A DNA stretch of 64,000 nt from positions 682,001 through 746,000 of the forward strand of contig NC_020156.1 of assembly GCF_000332115.1 (NCBI RefSeq), written 5' to 3'. Positions 35,226-45,322 of this stretch are shown piece by piece; positions within the stretch are counted from its first letter, which is position 1; every line of letters begins with the position of its first letter. The position numbers were made by a program, and so were the translations under genes. This DNA is from Nonlabens dokdonensis DSW-6 (GTDB lineage: Bacteria > Bacteroidota > Bacteroidia > Flavobacteriales > Flavobacteriaceae). Below the pieces are notes generated by a model. The model searched no databases. It had not been told where the DNA came from and worked only from the letters and a program-made list of their open reading frames with translations.

Positions 35226-37925
35226 ATGCAATTAACCAGTACATTCAACAAACAGAAAAAAGGCATCGAGCTTCACTTTAGCGAAGTCCTTCCTAAAGAA
35301 CTAGCATTTCATTTGAAGGAACTTGGTTTTAAGGAAACACTGTCAGACCCAATGAAATGGTATGTTGACAATCATCCTGCATACTGTCGCTATGTCGAAG
35401 AGTTGGAAAAGGAATTTGTAAAAGATGGCGATTGGAAACACGTATTGATCCATCCATCTTTTGAGTCGTCCTTAGAAAACATTGACAAAGGGCAATTTAC
35501 CTATGTAACGATCTTCCTTAAGGGGCAGGAAAAAGCAGAACAGGAAAACTATGTCGTTTTTGATTCTTACAAGAAAGTCGCTCACGAGATAGCGAGTCGT
35601 TTTGCAATGCGCAAGTATGGCGATACACTCAAACATATAGAAGTACATCCTCGCAACTACAAGAGAAAGTCACGCGTCCTGTTTAGAGATGGGAAAGTGA
35701 TTGACGGTATGGTCGCTTTAGAAAGCTTGCCTACCCAAAACGAAGTCGTTAAGGAAGTGACTGAAAATGATGCGCTAGTCGTTAAGGAAGGAGATACTGA
35801 AATTGAGAAAGTCCCTAAAGAAGGAGCTGAAGAAAAAAAGAAAGTCGTTAAGGAACCAGAAGATGATTCTGGTTATAAAACAGATGCAGAACGTAATCTT
35901 TCCACAAGATCAGTTTTAAAGGAAGTCATTGAGAAACTGAATGAGCAAACCGAAGAGCTGGACGTCGAACCTGAAACCATTATCGCCACCACCGTAATGG
36001 ATCTGGAAGATGCTGCCGATCAATGGAGCGAAATCCATTTTAAGAATCATCTCTTAAAAGCACTTCAAAATTTTAAAGATTGGGTTTACGATCTGTCTAT
36101 TAAAGATCGAGCGATGGCATTAATGCAAGTGAACCGGTTGAATCGATCTTTGAGTCTGGAGCTTATTCCCTTAAAAGAAGTTGAAACTGAAGCTCGGTCT
36201 ATTGCTAAAGATATTTTTAATCGCGATCACATAGTTCCCAATGTGCTTGTTCCTGTTCACGCAGGCGAGCCTTTCCAGTCTGGCAGTTTGACCATAGGCG
36301 ATGGTAACTTTTTAAAATTTAAGTTCCCCCAACTTTATACGGTAAATGATGAGAATCTGAAACAAGTTTCTGGTTTGGAGCTTTTTCAATTGTCACAGAT
36401 GCCGCATCCTAACGATTATGGTATTGCTGTTAATCGCTCAACGCTGTTGCAGGAATGGGAAAATCGTGGTCCAGAAGCATTTGCAACCATCGGTTATCCT
36501 ACTGATCTCAATTATCCTTATGTGAACATTCACGCAGGCTATAAAAGCGTATCGTCATTGGGTGCTGAAATCGACATCGAGAATAACAGCCATAAGTGGT
36601 GGTCTGTGGTGGAGCATTCACGTCCCATCGCAGATCCCCAGAAAGGAATCGAGATTATCGATGCGATGTTACTGCAATTGGTAGAAGATCATCTGGACTA
36701 TGTAAACCCTAAAACTGGTAAACCCAAAACGGATAAGAAATCCAAAGAAGCTTTCAACGAGATGCAGTGGCAGATGAATCGTTTGGAGCGTTCTAAAGCC
36801 AATATTCAGGATTATTTGGATGGACAGCAAAAACCAGAAAGCAAACCAAAATCACTTCCCAAAAAGCAAAAGACCCAAAAGTCAACTACTAAAAACGATT
36901 ATATAGATCGTGTGGTTGCTGTGATGCATACCGCTTTCGCGAAAGCGGAACGCCTATCAAAAAAGAAAGTCGAAGCATTAAAAAAAGAAACCGGCGCACC
37001 CAATTTAGGTGCACTCTGGGAAGCGGTGGAATTGAGTTGGTTGTTATGGTACAAAATGCTCTACAAAGAACCAATCCCTTTTGAAAGTCGCTTACGTAAA
37101 ATGGATTTTTTCTGGAGTCAAGTGCAGCCAACATATGCCTATTCAGATAGCAGCAAGGAATTGTATAAGCAATACTCAACGCCTTGTCCCATAGGTGCCA
37201 TCGTTGCAGAATACACCCAAATGAAGGATGCAGAATTCATCTTTGAGCCAAGTGCTGGCAATGGATTATTACTCGTAGGCGCAAATCCAAGAATTACGCA
37301 CGTCAATGAAATAGATAACAGTCGAAAAAAGTCGCTCGAGTATCAGGGTTTTGGACGTATTACAAACAACAATGCCGCTGAACCTTTTCCAGAAGTAATG
37401 AATAAAGTGCACGATGTGGTGGTGACCAATCCGCCATTTGCACGATGGGAAGCGTCCAAATTTGATAAGCAGCGTATTGCAAACAAATATTTCAATAAAC
37501 AGCGTGGTATTGCAAACCATATCCGATTAGAACATTTAATGGCTGGACTGGCGTTGCACACGATGAAAGATGATGGCAAAGCGGCAATTATCATTATGGG
37601 TCACGTGTATTACGGCGAAGATGGGTTGTTTGCAAAATACCGTCCATTTTTTAACTGGTTGTACCGTCATTATCACGTGGACGATATTATCAATATGAAC
37701 AGCTACAAGCTCTACAATAAGCAAGGCGCTGTGACTAAGACGATGCTCATTCTAGTAGGTGGTCGTAAATCAAAACCATCTGGTGTGGCGCCAGATCAGA
37801 CCAAAGCGCCCGAACTGGATACAATGGTTGAAACTTTTTTTGACCTCTGGAAACGTGTCAAATCACACATCAAACCCAATTTAAACACACTCATCTCTCA
37901 ACTCAAAAAAGCACGAATACAATGA
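35226..37925 (+). CDS. Adenine-specific DNA methyltransferase-like protein
   Basis: 899 residues from the ATG at 35226; a TTG at 35214 is possible but weaker. The N-terminal ~650 residues are unassigned and include an acidic/Lys-rich repeat region (VVKEGDTEIEKVPKEG) around 175-220. The C-terminal part is a Rossmann methyltransferase: motif I FEPSAGNGLL binds SAM and motif IV VVTNPPF (near 735) is the catalytic N6-adenine site. Next to a strawberry-notch-type helicase, it recalls the DarB/Ddr anti-restriction proteins of phage P1, here as separate genes. The palindrome is read as TAFAKAE at ~570. Confidence 0.82.
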   Translation: MQLTSTFNKQKKGIELHFSEVLPKELAFHLKELGFKETLSDPMKWYVDNHPAYCRYVEELEKEFVKDGDWKHVLIHPSFESSLENIDKGQFTYVTIFLKGQEKAEQENYVVFDSYKKVAHEIASRFAMRKYGDTLKHIEVHPRNYKRKSRVLFRDGKVIDGMVALESLPTQNEVVKEVTENDALVVKEGDTEIEKVPKEGAEEKKKVVKEPEDDSGYKTDAERNLSTRSVLKEVIEKLNEQTEELDVEPETIIATTVMDLEDAADQWSEIHFKNHLLKALQNFKDWVYDLSIKDRAMALMQVNRLNRSLSLELIPLKEVETEARSIAKDIFNRDHIVPNVLVPVHAGEPFQSGSLTIGDGNFLKFKFPQLYTVNDENLKQVSGLELFQLSQMPHPNDYGIAVNRSTLLQEWENRGPEAFATIGYPTDLNYPYVNIHAGYKSVSSLGAEIDIENNSHKWWSVVEHSRPIADPQKGIEIIDAMLLQLVEDHLDYVNPKTGKPKTDKKSKEAFNEMQWQMNRLERSKANIQDYLDGQQKPESKPKSLPKKQKTQKSTTKNDYIDRVVAVMHTAFAKAERLSKKKVEALKKETGAPNLGALWEAVELSWLLWYKMLYKEPIPFESRLRKMDFFWSQVQPTYAYSDSSKELYKQYSTPCPIGAIVAEYTQMKDAEFIFEPSAGNGLLLVGANPRITHVNEIDNSRKKSLEYQGFGRITNNNAAEPFPEVMNKVHDVVVTNPPFARWEASKFDKQRIANKYFNKQRGIANHIRLEHLMAGLALHTMKDDGKAAIIIMGHVYYGEDGLFAKYRPFFNWLYRHYHVDDIINMNSYKLYNKQGAVTKTMLILVGGRKSKPSGVAPDQTKAPELDTMVETFFDLWKRVKSHIKPNLNTLISQLKKARIQ
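36932..36947. repeat. 16-bp palindrome copy (AFAKA frame)
   Basis: Perfect copy within the methyltransferase gene, read as TAFAKAERL. Confidence 0.9.
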
Positions 37926-38344
37926 TATTTTATAACAACCAATTAATGTCTGGCGATGTCAAGGCGCGACTGTTTGTGGTTTCAAATCCTTCAAAATTTA
38001 AAAGGTTTGAAGATCACGAAGCAGGCATATTCATCCAGCTACACGAACTCATTGAGCAGGCAAAGGAATTAGGCGAAGATCCTATTGCGCTCATTGAAGA
38101 ATACTTGGAAGTCATCTATAATGATGGAACGAGTACTGAAGAAATTGCGAGCTTTTTATTAGAAACCGATAAGATGCAGACCGCGCTCTGGACGCTCAAA
38201 GAAAGTTGGGATAAAATGGATGACAGCCTGCCCACGGACTCATTAATGTATGGCGGAATGGATAAGGAAGATGCCGTGCAATTATATTCAGAAACCACGC
38301 TTCGGAGCTACTTGGAAGCATTAGCACTTTTCAAAAATGAATAA
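37922..38344 (+). CDS. Small acidic protein between methyltransferase and helicase
   Basis: 140 residues, mainly helical and acidic (HEAGIFIQLHELIEQAKELGEDP). It overlaps the methyltransferase stop (ATGA) and the helicase start (8 bp), so all three are one translational unit. It may bridge the two large enzymes. No family recognised. Confidence 0.65.
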   Translation: MIFYNNQLMSGDVKARLFVVSNPSKFKRFEDHEAGIFIQLHELIEQAKELGEDPIALIEEYLEVIYNDGTSTEEIASFLLETDKMQTALWTLKESWDKMDDSLPTDSLMYGGMDKEDAVQLYSETTLRSYLEALALFKNE

Positions 38345-41300
38345 CGAAGAACTCGATATAAAGGAAGCTGAATACAGCCAGAACGCAGATGAAGTAGCAA
38401 AACTTGCCACTCAGGAAGCGGCATTAGTACCTTATGCGTCCAAGTCGCAAGCACCTTACAAAATGAATACGCAAATCCCGCGTAATATGGCTTTTGAAGT
38501 TCAAAAATCATTGAACCGAATTGTAAAGGACAAAGGCAACATTGATAATTATGTGCGTAACCAGCTCAAGTATGAATCTACCAAAGAGATGTGGAAAGGT
38601 CTCGGCGCAGAACAGGTGGATGCCGTAGGCTTATATCTCAAGCAGTTTGAGAACGAGCAAGGCATTATTATAGCAGATCAAACGGGAATTGGGAAAGGCA
38701 GGCAAGCAGCGGCGGTGATACGACACGCAGTTATGCAGGGCTTTCTTCCCGTTTTCTTTACAAAAAAGCCAGACCTTTTTACAGATATGTACCGCGATCT
38801 CAAAGCGATTGGTTTTGACAATATCAGACCATTTATAGTCAACACCGATACAGATTCAAAGGTAAAAGATGCTCAAGGAAATGTAGTGTTTACACCGATG
38901 AGCAGCAAGGCACAATATGAGCTGATTACTACCGAAAAGGAATTCCCCACAGAAAGCATCGAGTCTATTGAGTGGCACAAGAAAATCGGTAAGAATTTAC
39001 CAGATCCAGACAAGGTGCCTTTCATCACTATTACGGAAACCTTAGACCATTTGCCTGTAGGTTACGATATGATTTTTTGCACTTATTCTCAAGTGCAGTC
39101 CGCACATCCTTATAAAAGATTGTGGCTAGAAAGTATGGTCAATAATGGTTTGGAAGGCAGCAAAAAATATAAGAAGGTCATCTTCATTCTCGATGAGTCG
39201 CATATGGCAGGTGGTTTTGATAGCATCATTGGGACGTGGATGCGCAACGTATTACCACAGACGAAAGCTTGCTGCTTTTTGAGTGCGACGTTTGCCAAAT
39301 ATCCCGAAGTAATGCCATTTTATGCAAAGAAAACTGCTATTGCCGAAACTGGATTGACCGATGCAAGTTTTGTACGTTCTATGACCAGCGGTGGACTGGC
39401 GCTTCAGGAAATTGTGGCGTCCAACCTTTCTGAAAGTGGTCAGCTCATTCGTAGGCAAAGATCAAATGAAGGTATCAAAGTAGATTATATCACGCTCGAT
39501 GCAGAACCACAGCGCAGCATCAGCCGTGCGAGTGTAAATAGTATCATTTCCTTGATGAATGAAGTCGTTCAGTTTGAACAGGAATTTGTCGCGCCTATTT
39601 TGGCAGATATTCACGCTTCCGCGAAAGCGCAGGGCGAACATATGTCTTCCAAACCTAGAAGTCTGGGCGTAAAACAATCGCCATACTTTTCCAGAGTATT
39701 CAATATCGTTGACCAAATGCTTTTTGCATTGAAAGTAAAAGATGTGGTAGATCATACCATTAAATTACTGAAGGAAGATAAGAAAGTCGTGATCGCTTTT
39801 AAATCTACAATGGGTGCATTTTTAAAAGAAATGAACTTGGTAAGTGGCGATGTGATTCCCAAGGAGCAGATGGATTTTGTGAGAACGTTGGTTCGTGGTT
39901 TGGATGGAATTTTCAATTATAGTTATACCGCTATTGATGGCTCAAAAACACGTGAGCGTATAGAATTGGAAGAGCTGTCACAAAAAGGTATCGAGAAATA
40001 CAAAGACATTAAAAGCCGAATGGTTCTTGAGAGTTCAGGACTTTCTATCTCGCCTATTGATGAGTTGATTCACTTCATTGAGAAAAAGAAAAAACCAAAA
40101 CATCTTGGTGGCCATACCGATTTGTATTTTAAGGTTGCCGAAGTCACAGGTCGTAATCAGCGCATTGCGATGGAAGGCGACGAAGCAGTGGTACAATCCT
40201 TCCGCAGTAATACGGAGCGTTCTTTTAGAATGTTCAATGGTGGCGATTATGATGTGCTGCTGATTAATCAAAGTGGTTCTACCGGATCATCAGCACACGC
40301 AAGTAAAGATTTTAAGGATCAGCGCCAGCGAGCGATGATTGTGCATCAATTTGAGTTGGATATTAATACTGAAGTTCAAAAGCGTGGTCGTATCAATCGT
40401 ACTGGTCAAGTAGTTTTACCAGAATACTATTACATTACGAGTGATATTCCTACGGAAAAAAGATTGATGACTATGCTCAAGGCGAAATTAAAATCGCTGG
40501 ATGCCAATACCACAGGCTCACAGAAAACCAATGATGAGACTTTAAAGAGTGCCGATTTCTTGAATAAGTATGGAGACATCGCTGCGTGGAATTGGGTAGA
40601 TGAGAATCAGGAAATGATGGAGCAATTGGGATATCCTACCTACCAAAAGAAAACTGATAAAAACGGCTACATACGCTACGAGCGCAATGGTTTTAAGGAT
40701 GGAGCCGTACGCCAGCTGACAGGTAGAGCTGGATTGCTAAAAGTTGAAGAACAAGATGCTCTTTATGATGATCTTCTGGAACGCTACGACCATCAGATCA
40801 AACTTGAAAAACAGCAAGGAACTTATGATTTGGAAACGGAGTTCCTGCCGCTCGATGCCGAAACTAAAAAGCGCTTTTTGTTTCAGAAAGGTCAAGGTGG
40901 CGCTACGCCATTTGGAAAAGACACGGTACGCGATATTACTATCGTCAATAATCTAAAGCGACCGTTTACCAAACAGGACATCGATAAGCGAATTACTGAC
41001 GCACTTGAAGGACAGAAACCAGTTCAAGTGCAAATGAAAATGGTAGATGCCATCAATGAGAAATATCCATTGCTTATTGAAGAGCGAAAAGCGAAAAGGC
41101 TTGATGTCATAAATAGACTGAAAGAAGATCGCGACGATTTACCGCAGCGTGGTAGTGGCGATTCTGAAAAGGAAAATGAGCGTATTCAGTCTGACTGGAC
41201 AAAGTTGGAAGAAATTATTCACGCAAAAACATCTCAGCTTGCCACTTATGTGGCAGGCTTGGAGAATACGAAGCGTTCTATCGTAAGGTATATCACAATG

Positions 41301-42596
41301 TGGAACATCGGCGATGTGGTGCGCGTTCCGTTTATTGGGACAACCATCAATCCGTCTTGGGGAATCTTCTTGGGAGTGAGTATTGGTAAGTCTGGAAAGA
41401 ACCCATATACGCTGAGTAACATCAGTTTGAAATTTGGAGTCACAGATTCACGAAAGATTTTGACCTACAGTCTGCAACCAGCAGAACAAAGCTTTATCTC
41501 ACAGATCTTCACGGAAAGTCGTGACATTTCCGAAGCAGATGTACAAATGGTCAATCTGGAATGGAATGAGTTGATTAAAAAAGCATCTTCCAAAAGGGAA
41601 CGACGTCACATCCTTACCGAAAACATTGTAGGGGCATCCAACCAGATTGGAACTCAGAACAAGCTCATTAAGTACAACACTAAAGAAGGAACGATCAAAA
41701 ATGGCATATTACTGCATCGTGATTTTGGTAAGGATGGTGAAGCAAATTCAGCAGTACTGCCTGTTTCGGAAGCATTCAATATCATTCGGAAACTTGAAAT
41801 AGATGACTTCTTTGCAGACCACAAGCTCAACTTTCGCGTAAAGCGAATTAGTGAAAATTATTTTCAGTTGTACTTGGATAAAAAGGATTTGTACTCAGCT
41901 ATTATTGATGAAAAGTTACGTTCGTTTTTAAAACGTGCTGAAGGACAATCAAATGATGAGCTACCCGATTTTGTTCAGAATGCTGGCGATATGACGGCTG
42001 CGCTACATATAGAAAAGTTGCAGATGTTTCTGAACCGTTTGGATGCGTTTGGTGTTCAGTTTTTGGGACACGCTCGCGAACTTGAAGATTGGGAAATTGA
42101 AAATGAAGCCGACTGGAAATCGAAGACAAAATCCACTTCTGGCAGCTATAAATTTCGATTGGGACGTACGTATGGTCAAGGAAGTAATCCTACAACCGGC
42201 TTTGTAAGTTATGAGGAGCCGAACTCGCAATATGAGTATGGTTTGGTTATTTACAATAGAACACTTTCAGATAAGGAAAAGTTCAATTACTCATTAATTC
42301 CTGTCTTTAAAAATGTCGAAGAACCGTATCAACTTTGGAAAACTGAAACGCTCGCATCAGGCTTGAAAGATGATTTTAATAACATCATTAGTGATGTAAA
42401 AAGGCTAACGCTACACGATGCTATTGAGAGTTTGGGATATTTCATTTTGAACCATCCGCACGAAGATGGTAATGCCGAATTTGTTTTTGGCGACTACACG
42501 GCACAGGATCTCGGTCGCATTTTTTATGAAGATACGATCGCACAAATTTCCGCCATTGATGAAATTTTAAATCAACTGCAAATCGTAAAAATCTAA
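38337..42596 (+). CDS. Strawberry-notch-type superfamily 2 helicase
   Basis: 1419 residues. Helicase motifs are motif I ADQTGIGKGRQA (~115-126), motif II LDESHMAGG (~284), motif III SATF, and a motif VI-type block KRGRINRTGQ (~680), the last typical of the strawberry notch (SNO) family. The C-terminal ~700 residues are family-type extensions without clear motifs. SNO-like helicases paired with methyltransferases occur in phages and P1-like anti-restriction systems, where they protect injected DNA. A role in element replication or packaging is the alternative. Translationally coupled to both neighbours. Confidence 0.88.
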   Translation: MNNEELDIKEAEYSQNADEVAKLATQEAALVPYASKSQAPYKMNTQIPRNMAFEVQKSLNRIVKDKGNIDNYVRNQLKYESTKEMWKGLGAEQVDAVGLYLKQFENEQGIIIADQTGIGKGRQAAAVIRHAVMQGFLPVFFTKKPDLFTDMYRDLKAIGFDNIRPFIVNTDTDSKVKDAQGNVVFTPMSSKAQYELITTEKEFPTESIESIEWHKKIGKNLPDPDKVPFITITETLDHLPVGYDMIFCTYSQVQSAHPYKRLWLESMVNNGLEGSKKYKKVIFILDESHMAGGFDSIIGTWMRNVLPQTKACCFLSATFAKYPEVMPFYAKKTAIAETGLTDASFVRSMTSGGLALQEIVASNLSESGQLIRRQRSNEGIKVDYITLDAEPQRSISRASVNSIISLMNEVVQFEQEFVAPILADIHASAKAQGEHMSSKPRSLGVKQSPYFSRVFNIVDQMLFALKVKDVVDHTIKLLKEDKKVVIAFKSTMGAFLKEMNLVSGDVIPKEQMDFVRTLVRGLDGIFNYSYTAIDGSKTRERIELEELSQKGIEKYKDIKSRMVLESSGLSISPIDELIHFIEKKKKPKHLGGHTDLYFKVAEVTGRNQRIAMEGDEAVVQSFRSNTERSFRMFNGGDYDVLLINQSGSTGSSAHASKDFKDQRQRAMIVHQFELDINTEVQKRGRINRTGQVVLPEYYYITSDIPTEKRLMTMLKAKLKSLDANTTGSQKTNDETLKSADFLNKYGDIAAWNWVDENQEMMEQLGYPTYQKKTDKNGYIRYERNGFKDGAVRQLTGRAGLLKVEEQDALYDDLLERYDHQIKLEKQQGTYDLETEFLPLDAETKKRFLFQKGQGGATPFGKDTVRDITIVNNLKRPFTKQDIDKRITDALEGQKPVQVQMKMVDAINEKYPLLIEERKAKRLDVINRLKEDRDDLPQRGSGDSEKENERIQSDWTKLEEIIHAKTSQLATYVAGLENTKRSIVRYITMWNIGDVVRVPFIGTTINPSWGIFLGVSIGKSGKNPYTLSNISLKFGVTDSRKILTYSLQPAEQSFISQIFTESRDISEADVQMVNLEWNELIKKASSKRERRHILTENIVGASNQIGTQNKLIKYNTKEGTIKNGILLHRDFGKDGEANSAVLPVSEAFNIIRKLEIDDFFADHKLNFRVKRISENYFQLYLDKKDLYSAIIDEKLRSFLKRAEGQSNDELPDFVQNAGDMTAALHIEKLQMFLNRLDAFGVQFLGHARELEDWEIENEADWKSKTKSTSGSYKFRLGRTYGQGSNPTTGFVSYEEPNSQYEYGLVIYNRTLSDKEKFNYSLIPVFKNVEEPYQLWKTETLASGLKDDFNNIISDVKRLTLHDAIESLGYFILNHPHEDGNAEFVFGDYTAQDLGRIFYEDTIAQISAIDEILNQLQIVKI

Positions 42597-42814
42597 TGAA
42601 AGTGAATCCCAACAAAATGTACGTCTTGTACAGTCCATTCTACAATACTCGTAAAGGTATTTTTAGTGGAAAACCAACAACGATGCAAGAGCTGAAAAAT
42701 AAATTTAGAGGTGGTATGGATGCTCAAATGATCGTGGCCATTTATTCTACAAAGAAAGAAGCAAACGCTGCCGCAGATACACTTTTTAAAAAATCACGTA
42801 AGTATGACAAATAG
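42596..42814 (+). CDS. Hypothetical small protein, 72 aa
   Basis: Starts on the helicase stop (TAATG) and overlaps the next gene by 11 bp. Basic, with an alpha/beta pattern (MYVLYSPFYNTRKGIFSG ... IVAIYSTKKEANAAADTL). Unassigned, but the coupling makes it very likely real. Confidence 0.6.
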   Translation: MKVNPNKMYVLYSPFYNTRKGIFSGKPTTMQELKNKFRGGMDAQMIVAIYSTKKEANAAADTLFKKSRKYDK

Positions 42815-43754
42815 AAAACTCGATATTCCAGAAGTACAACAGATTCCACAATTTATGAAAGTGATGGATGATCTGAGCGTTGGGAACAACCCTTATTTGG
42901 TTGGAAGTGCTGGAACTGGAAAAACAACCTTAGGCGAAAAGATTGCCTATGCCATCAACGGAAGATCTGAAAATGATGGACAGGAATTGCCTTTTACTAT
43001 TGTGAATTGTAATCAATGGACATCGCCAATTGATATTAAAGGCGGTCAGACTATTACTGGCTACAAAGAAGGTGCATTGATTGAAGCCTGGCGTGATGGC
43101 AAAATCCTGATTTTGGACGAAATGCCAAAGTTGGATGCCAATACCGCAGGATTACTCAATGATGCTTTGGCTAAAAGCGCCAAAGAAGATGCCATTATCT
43201 TTAACGGTAAAAATGAGCCAGTCGTAAAGCACCGCAACTTTGGTTGCATTGCTACTGGTAATGTGATTGGTAAAGGAGCAAGTGGTAATTATGTAGGAAA
43301 CAACAAACAGGATGCCTCTTTGCTCGACCGATTTAGTGGTTGTATTTACCGCATAGGATTTAATGAAACTTTAGAGCGCCAGCTAGTTTATCCACCAGTT
43401 GTGAATATTTGTCTGGAGATACGTAAATCCATCCTACGTTACGAAGGAAAAGAAGGTGGCGATGACGATACTGAAGATATAATGACCTTGCGTACGATGC
43501 TCAACCTAGAACGCGCTTACGAACTCGAAATGAAGCGTGAAACAGGAATGAAAGATGAGTTCGGTAAAACCTACCGTAAAATGCCAAATGGCAAAACCCT
43601 AAAAGATGCACTTCACAGCTACTTTCTAGCAATGAATAAAGAAAAAGCGGAACATATCAAGACTGAAGTAAATCTCGAAGGGTTCCTTAATTCTTATAAA
43701 GGTAGTGTGATGAAGGCTGAATTTATTAAGGAGTTCAAGAGGCGGATTGGGTAG
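42804..43754 (+). CDS. MoxR/CbbQ-type AAA+ ATPase
   Basis: 316 residues. Walker A GSAGTGKTT (~35), Walker B ILILDEMPK, and the PIDIKGG and GCIATGNV segments are typical of MoxR-type AAA+ ATPases. These work with VWA-domain partners to remodel proteins or insert metals, and phages also encode such pairs. Its likely partner is at 46454-47461, now separated from it by the inserted mercury cassette. It is the last gene of the helicase operon. Confidence 0.85.
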   Translation: MTNRKLDIPEVQQIPQFMKVMDDLSVGNNPYLVGSAGTGKTTLGEKIAYAINGRSENDGQELPFTIVNCNQWTSPIDIKGGQTITGYKEGALIEAWRDGKILILDEMPKLDANTAGLLNDALAKSAKEDAIIFNGKNEPVVKHRNFGCIATGNVIGKGASGNYVGNNKQDASLLDRFSGCIYRIGFNETLERQLVYPPVVNICLEIRKSILRYEGKEGGDDDTEDIMTLRTMLNLERAYELEMKRETGMKDEFGKTYRKMPNGKTLKDALHSYFLAMNKEKAEHIKTEVNLEGFLNSYKGSVMKAEFIKEFKRRIG

Positions 43755-43756
43755 AT

Positions 43757-43963
43757 CTAGCAGCAACTAGTTCTCCCTTGAATTGGTGGGCAAGCAACTG
43801 TTCCATAAGAACAAAACACGCAACAATCTCCTTCATTTGGTTTCAAAACTGTTTTACAATTCTCACATTCATAGAAAAATTGACAAGCATTTGTTGGCAT
43901 ATCTTCTTCTTTTTTATGTCCGCAGTTAGGACAGGTAATTTCTGATTTTAATATAGTTTCCAT
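43757..43963 (-). CDS. GDCC-motif cysteine-rich small protein
   Basis: 68 residues with 11 Cys: a Zn-ribbon-like CPNC near the N-terminus, C-x5-C-x2-C, then GDCCVFCSYG, and a C-terminal Ser-Cys-Cys. The GDCCVxC family is known from mercury/arsenic-type resistance loci. It lies 11 bp downstream of the MerA-like gene in the same direction. That flavoprotein lacks the usual C-terminal Cys pair, so this protein may receive or deliver Hg(II) in its place, which is inference. It ends 3 bp from the convergent ATPase gene. Confidence 0.8.
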   Translation of the reverse strand: METILKSEITCPNCGHKKEEDMPTNACQFFYECENCKTVLKPNEGDCCVFCSYGTVACPPIQGRTSCC

Positions 43964-43974
43964 TCAATTTTTTT

Positions 43975-45321
43975 TTAAAGCATATATGTTATATCTGAAG
44001 CCAATGTAGGATATGCGAAAATCATTTTTCTAATATCATTAATTTTCAACTTTGTTTTTATGGCCATTGCGAAGAGATTTATGGTTTCTTCTGTATGTGG
44101 TCCGATTAAATGCGCTCCCAAAATTGTTTGGGTTTCTACGTCAATTATAGTTTTGAACGCATATTCTTCTACATTCAAACGTTTGGCATTGAACCAATTG
44201 CCAACCTCTTTATAATTTACCTGAATATTGTAGTTCAGCGCTTTCGCTTTCGATTCAGAATAGCCAACAGACGCAATTGTAGGCAATGTAAAAACTACCG
44301 TTGGCATTGGTGGGTAACTTATTTCTTTAGAATTGCCCTTGATTATATTTGAAGCAACCGTATGACCCTCCAAAACCGCAACTGGGGTTAAAGGCAAACC
44401 TTCTGAATCTGCCGCATCGCCGGCTGCATAAATATGAGGGTTTGAAGTACTTTGAAGGTATTTGTCTACCGTAATACCTTTGTTAGTAAATACAATGTTG
44501 GCTTCGTCTAAATTTAAATCGAATATTGAAGGTGGACGACCAGCAGAATTAAATACTGCTTCCGCTTCAAAATACTCTGTTTTCTCTTGAGATTTACCTT
44601 TTATCCTATACTGATTATCTACTTTCTCAATAACAGTAACATCTGTATTAAGAATGAGTTTTATCCCTAATTCTTTTGTGGCAGAAACAAGATGTTTTAC
44701 AATATCTTGTTCAAAATTTTCCAAGGGATTTTGTCCACGATGAACAATAGTAACTTCTGCTCCACATCGAGCTGCGATATGGGCGAACTCAAAAGCGATA
44801 TAGCCACCACCGATAAACAATAATGATTTTGGCAATTTTTCTAAATTCAAGAAATCGGTACTGGATTTGGCATAATGACCACCTTCAAACTCTAAAACTC
44901 TTGGTTTTGAACCTGATGCGATTACAATTTTGTTAGCCCTTACTTTGTCGTTTCCAAGTTCTAATGTGTTTTCTGACAAAAATTTTGCTGAACTATGGAA
45001 TGTATCTATACCGCTCTTTTCATATCCCTTTTCTATTTTAGGCGGCATCTCATCTACAAAAGTTTGTTTAAAATCCATAATGTCCTTCCAATTGACTTTA
45101 GGTACGGTGTCAATGCCATTACCTTTGAGCCTTTTAGCAAAGTCTCGTACTTCCGTAGCCCCTATAATCACTTTTTTTGGGTCACAACCTCTTAATGCAC
45201 AAGTACCACCGTATGGTAATTCATCGGTTATGCCGACCGAAAGACCTTTTGAGGCACATTTATTTGCGATAGTCATTCCTGACATTCCTGAACCAATTAT
45301 GAATACATCATATTCTTTCAT
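43975..45321 (-). CDS. MerA-like FAD disulfide oxidoreductase
   Basis: 448 residues from the ATG at 45321. A start at 45336 would overlap merTP. It has an FAD-binding GSGMSGMTIANKCA, the redox motif GGTCALRGCDPKK (C-x4-C), an NADPH-binding GGGYIAFE, and the C-terminal dimer interface with His/Glu (GAHLIGPHTEETI). It resembles mercuric reductase but has no N-terminal NmerA domain and ends in YPTLASDITYML, without the C-terminal vicinal Cys pair that captures Hg(II) in classical MerA. It could be a variant MerA or a related disulfide reductase. Confidence 0.75.
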   Translation of the reverse strand: MKEYDVFIIGSGMSGMTIANKCASKGLSVGITDELPYGGTCALRGCDPKKVIIGATEVRDFAKRLKGNGIDTVPKVNWKDIMDFKQTFVDEMPPKIEKGYEKSGIDTFHSSAKFLSENTLELGNDKVRANKIVIASGSKPRVLEFEGGHYAKSSTDFLNLEKLPKSLLFIGGGYIAFEFAHIAARCGAEVTIVHRGQNPLENFEQDIVKHLVSATKELGIKLILNTDVTVIEKVDNQYRIKGKSQEKTEYFEAEAVFNSAGRPPSIFDLNLDEANIVFTNKGITVDKYLQSTSNPHIYAAGDAADSEGLPLTPVAVLEGHTVASNIIKGNSKEISYPPMPTVVFTLPTIASVGYSESKAKALNYNIQVNYKEVGNWFNAKRLNVEEYAFKTIIDVETQTILGAHLIGPHTEETINLFAMAIKTKLKINDIRKMIFAYPTLASDITYML

Positions 45322-45322
45322 A

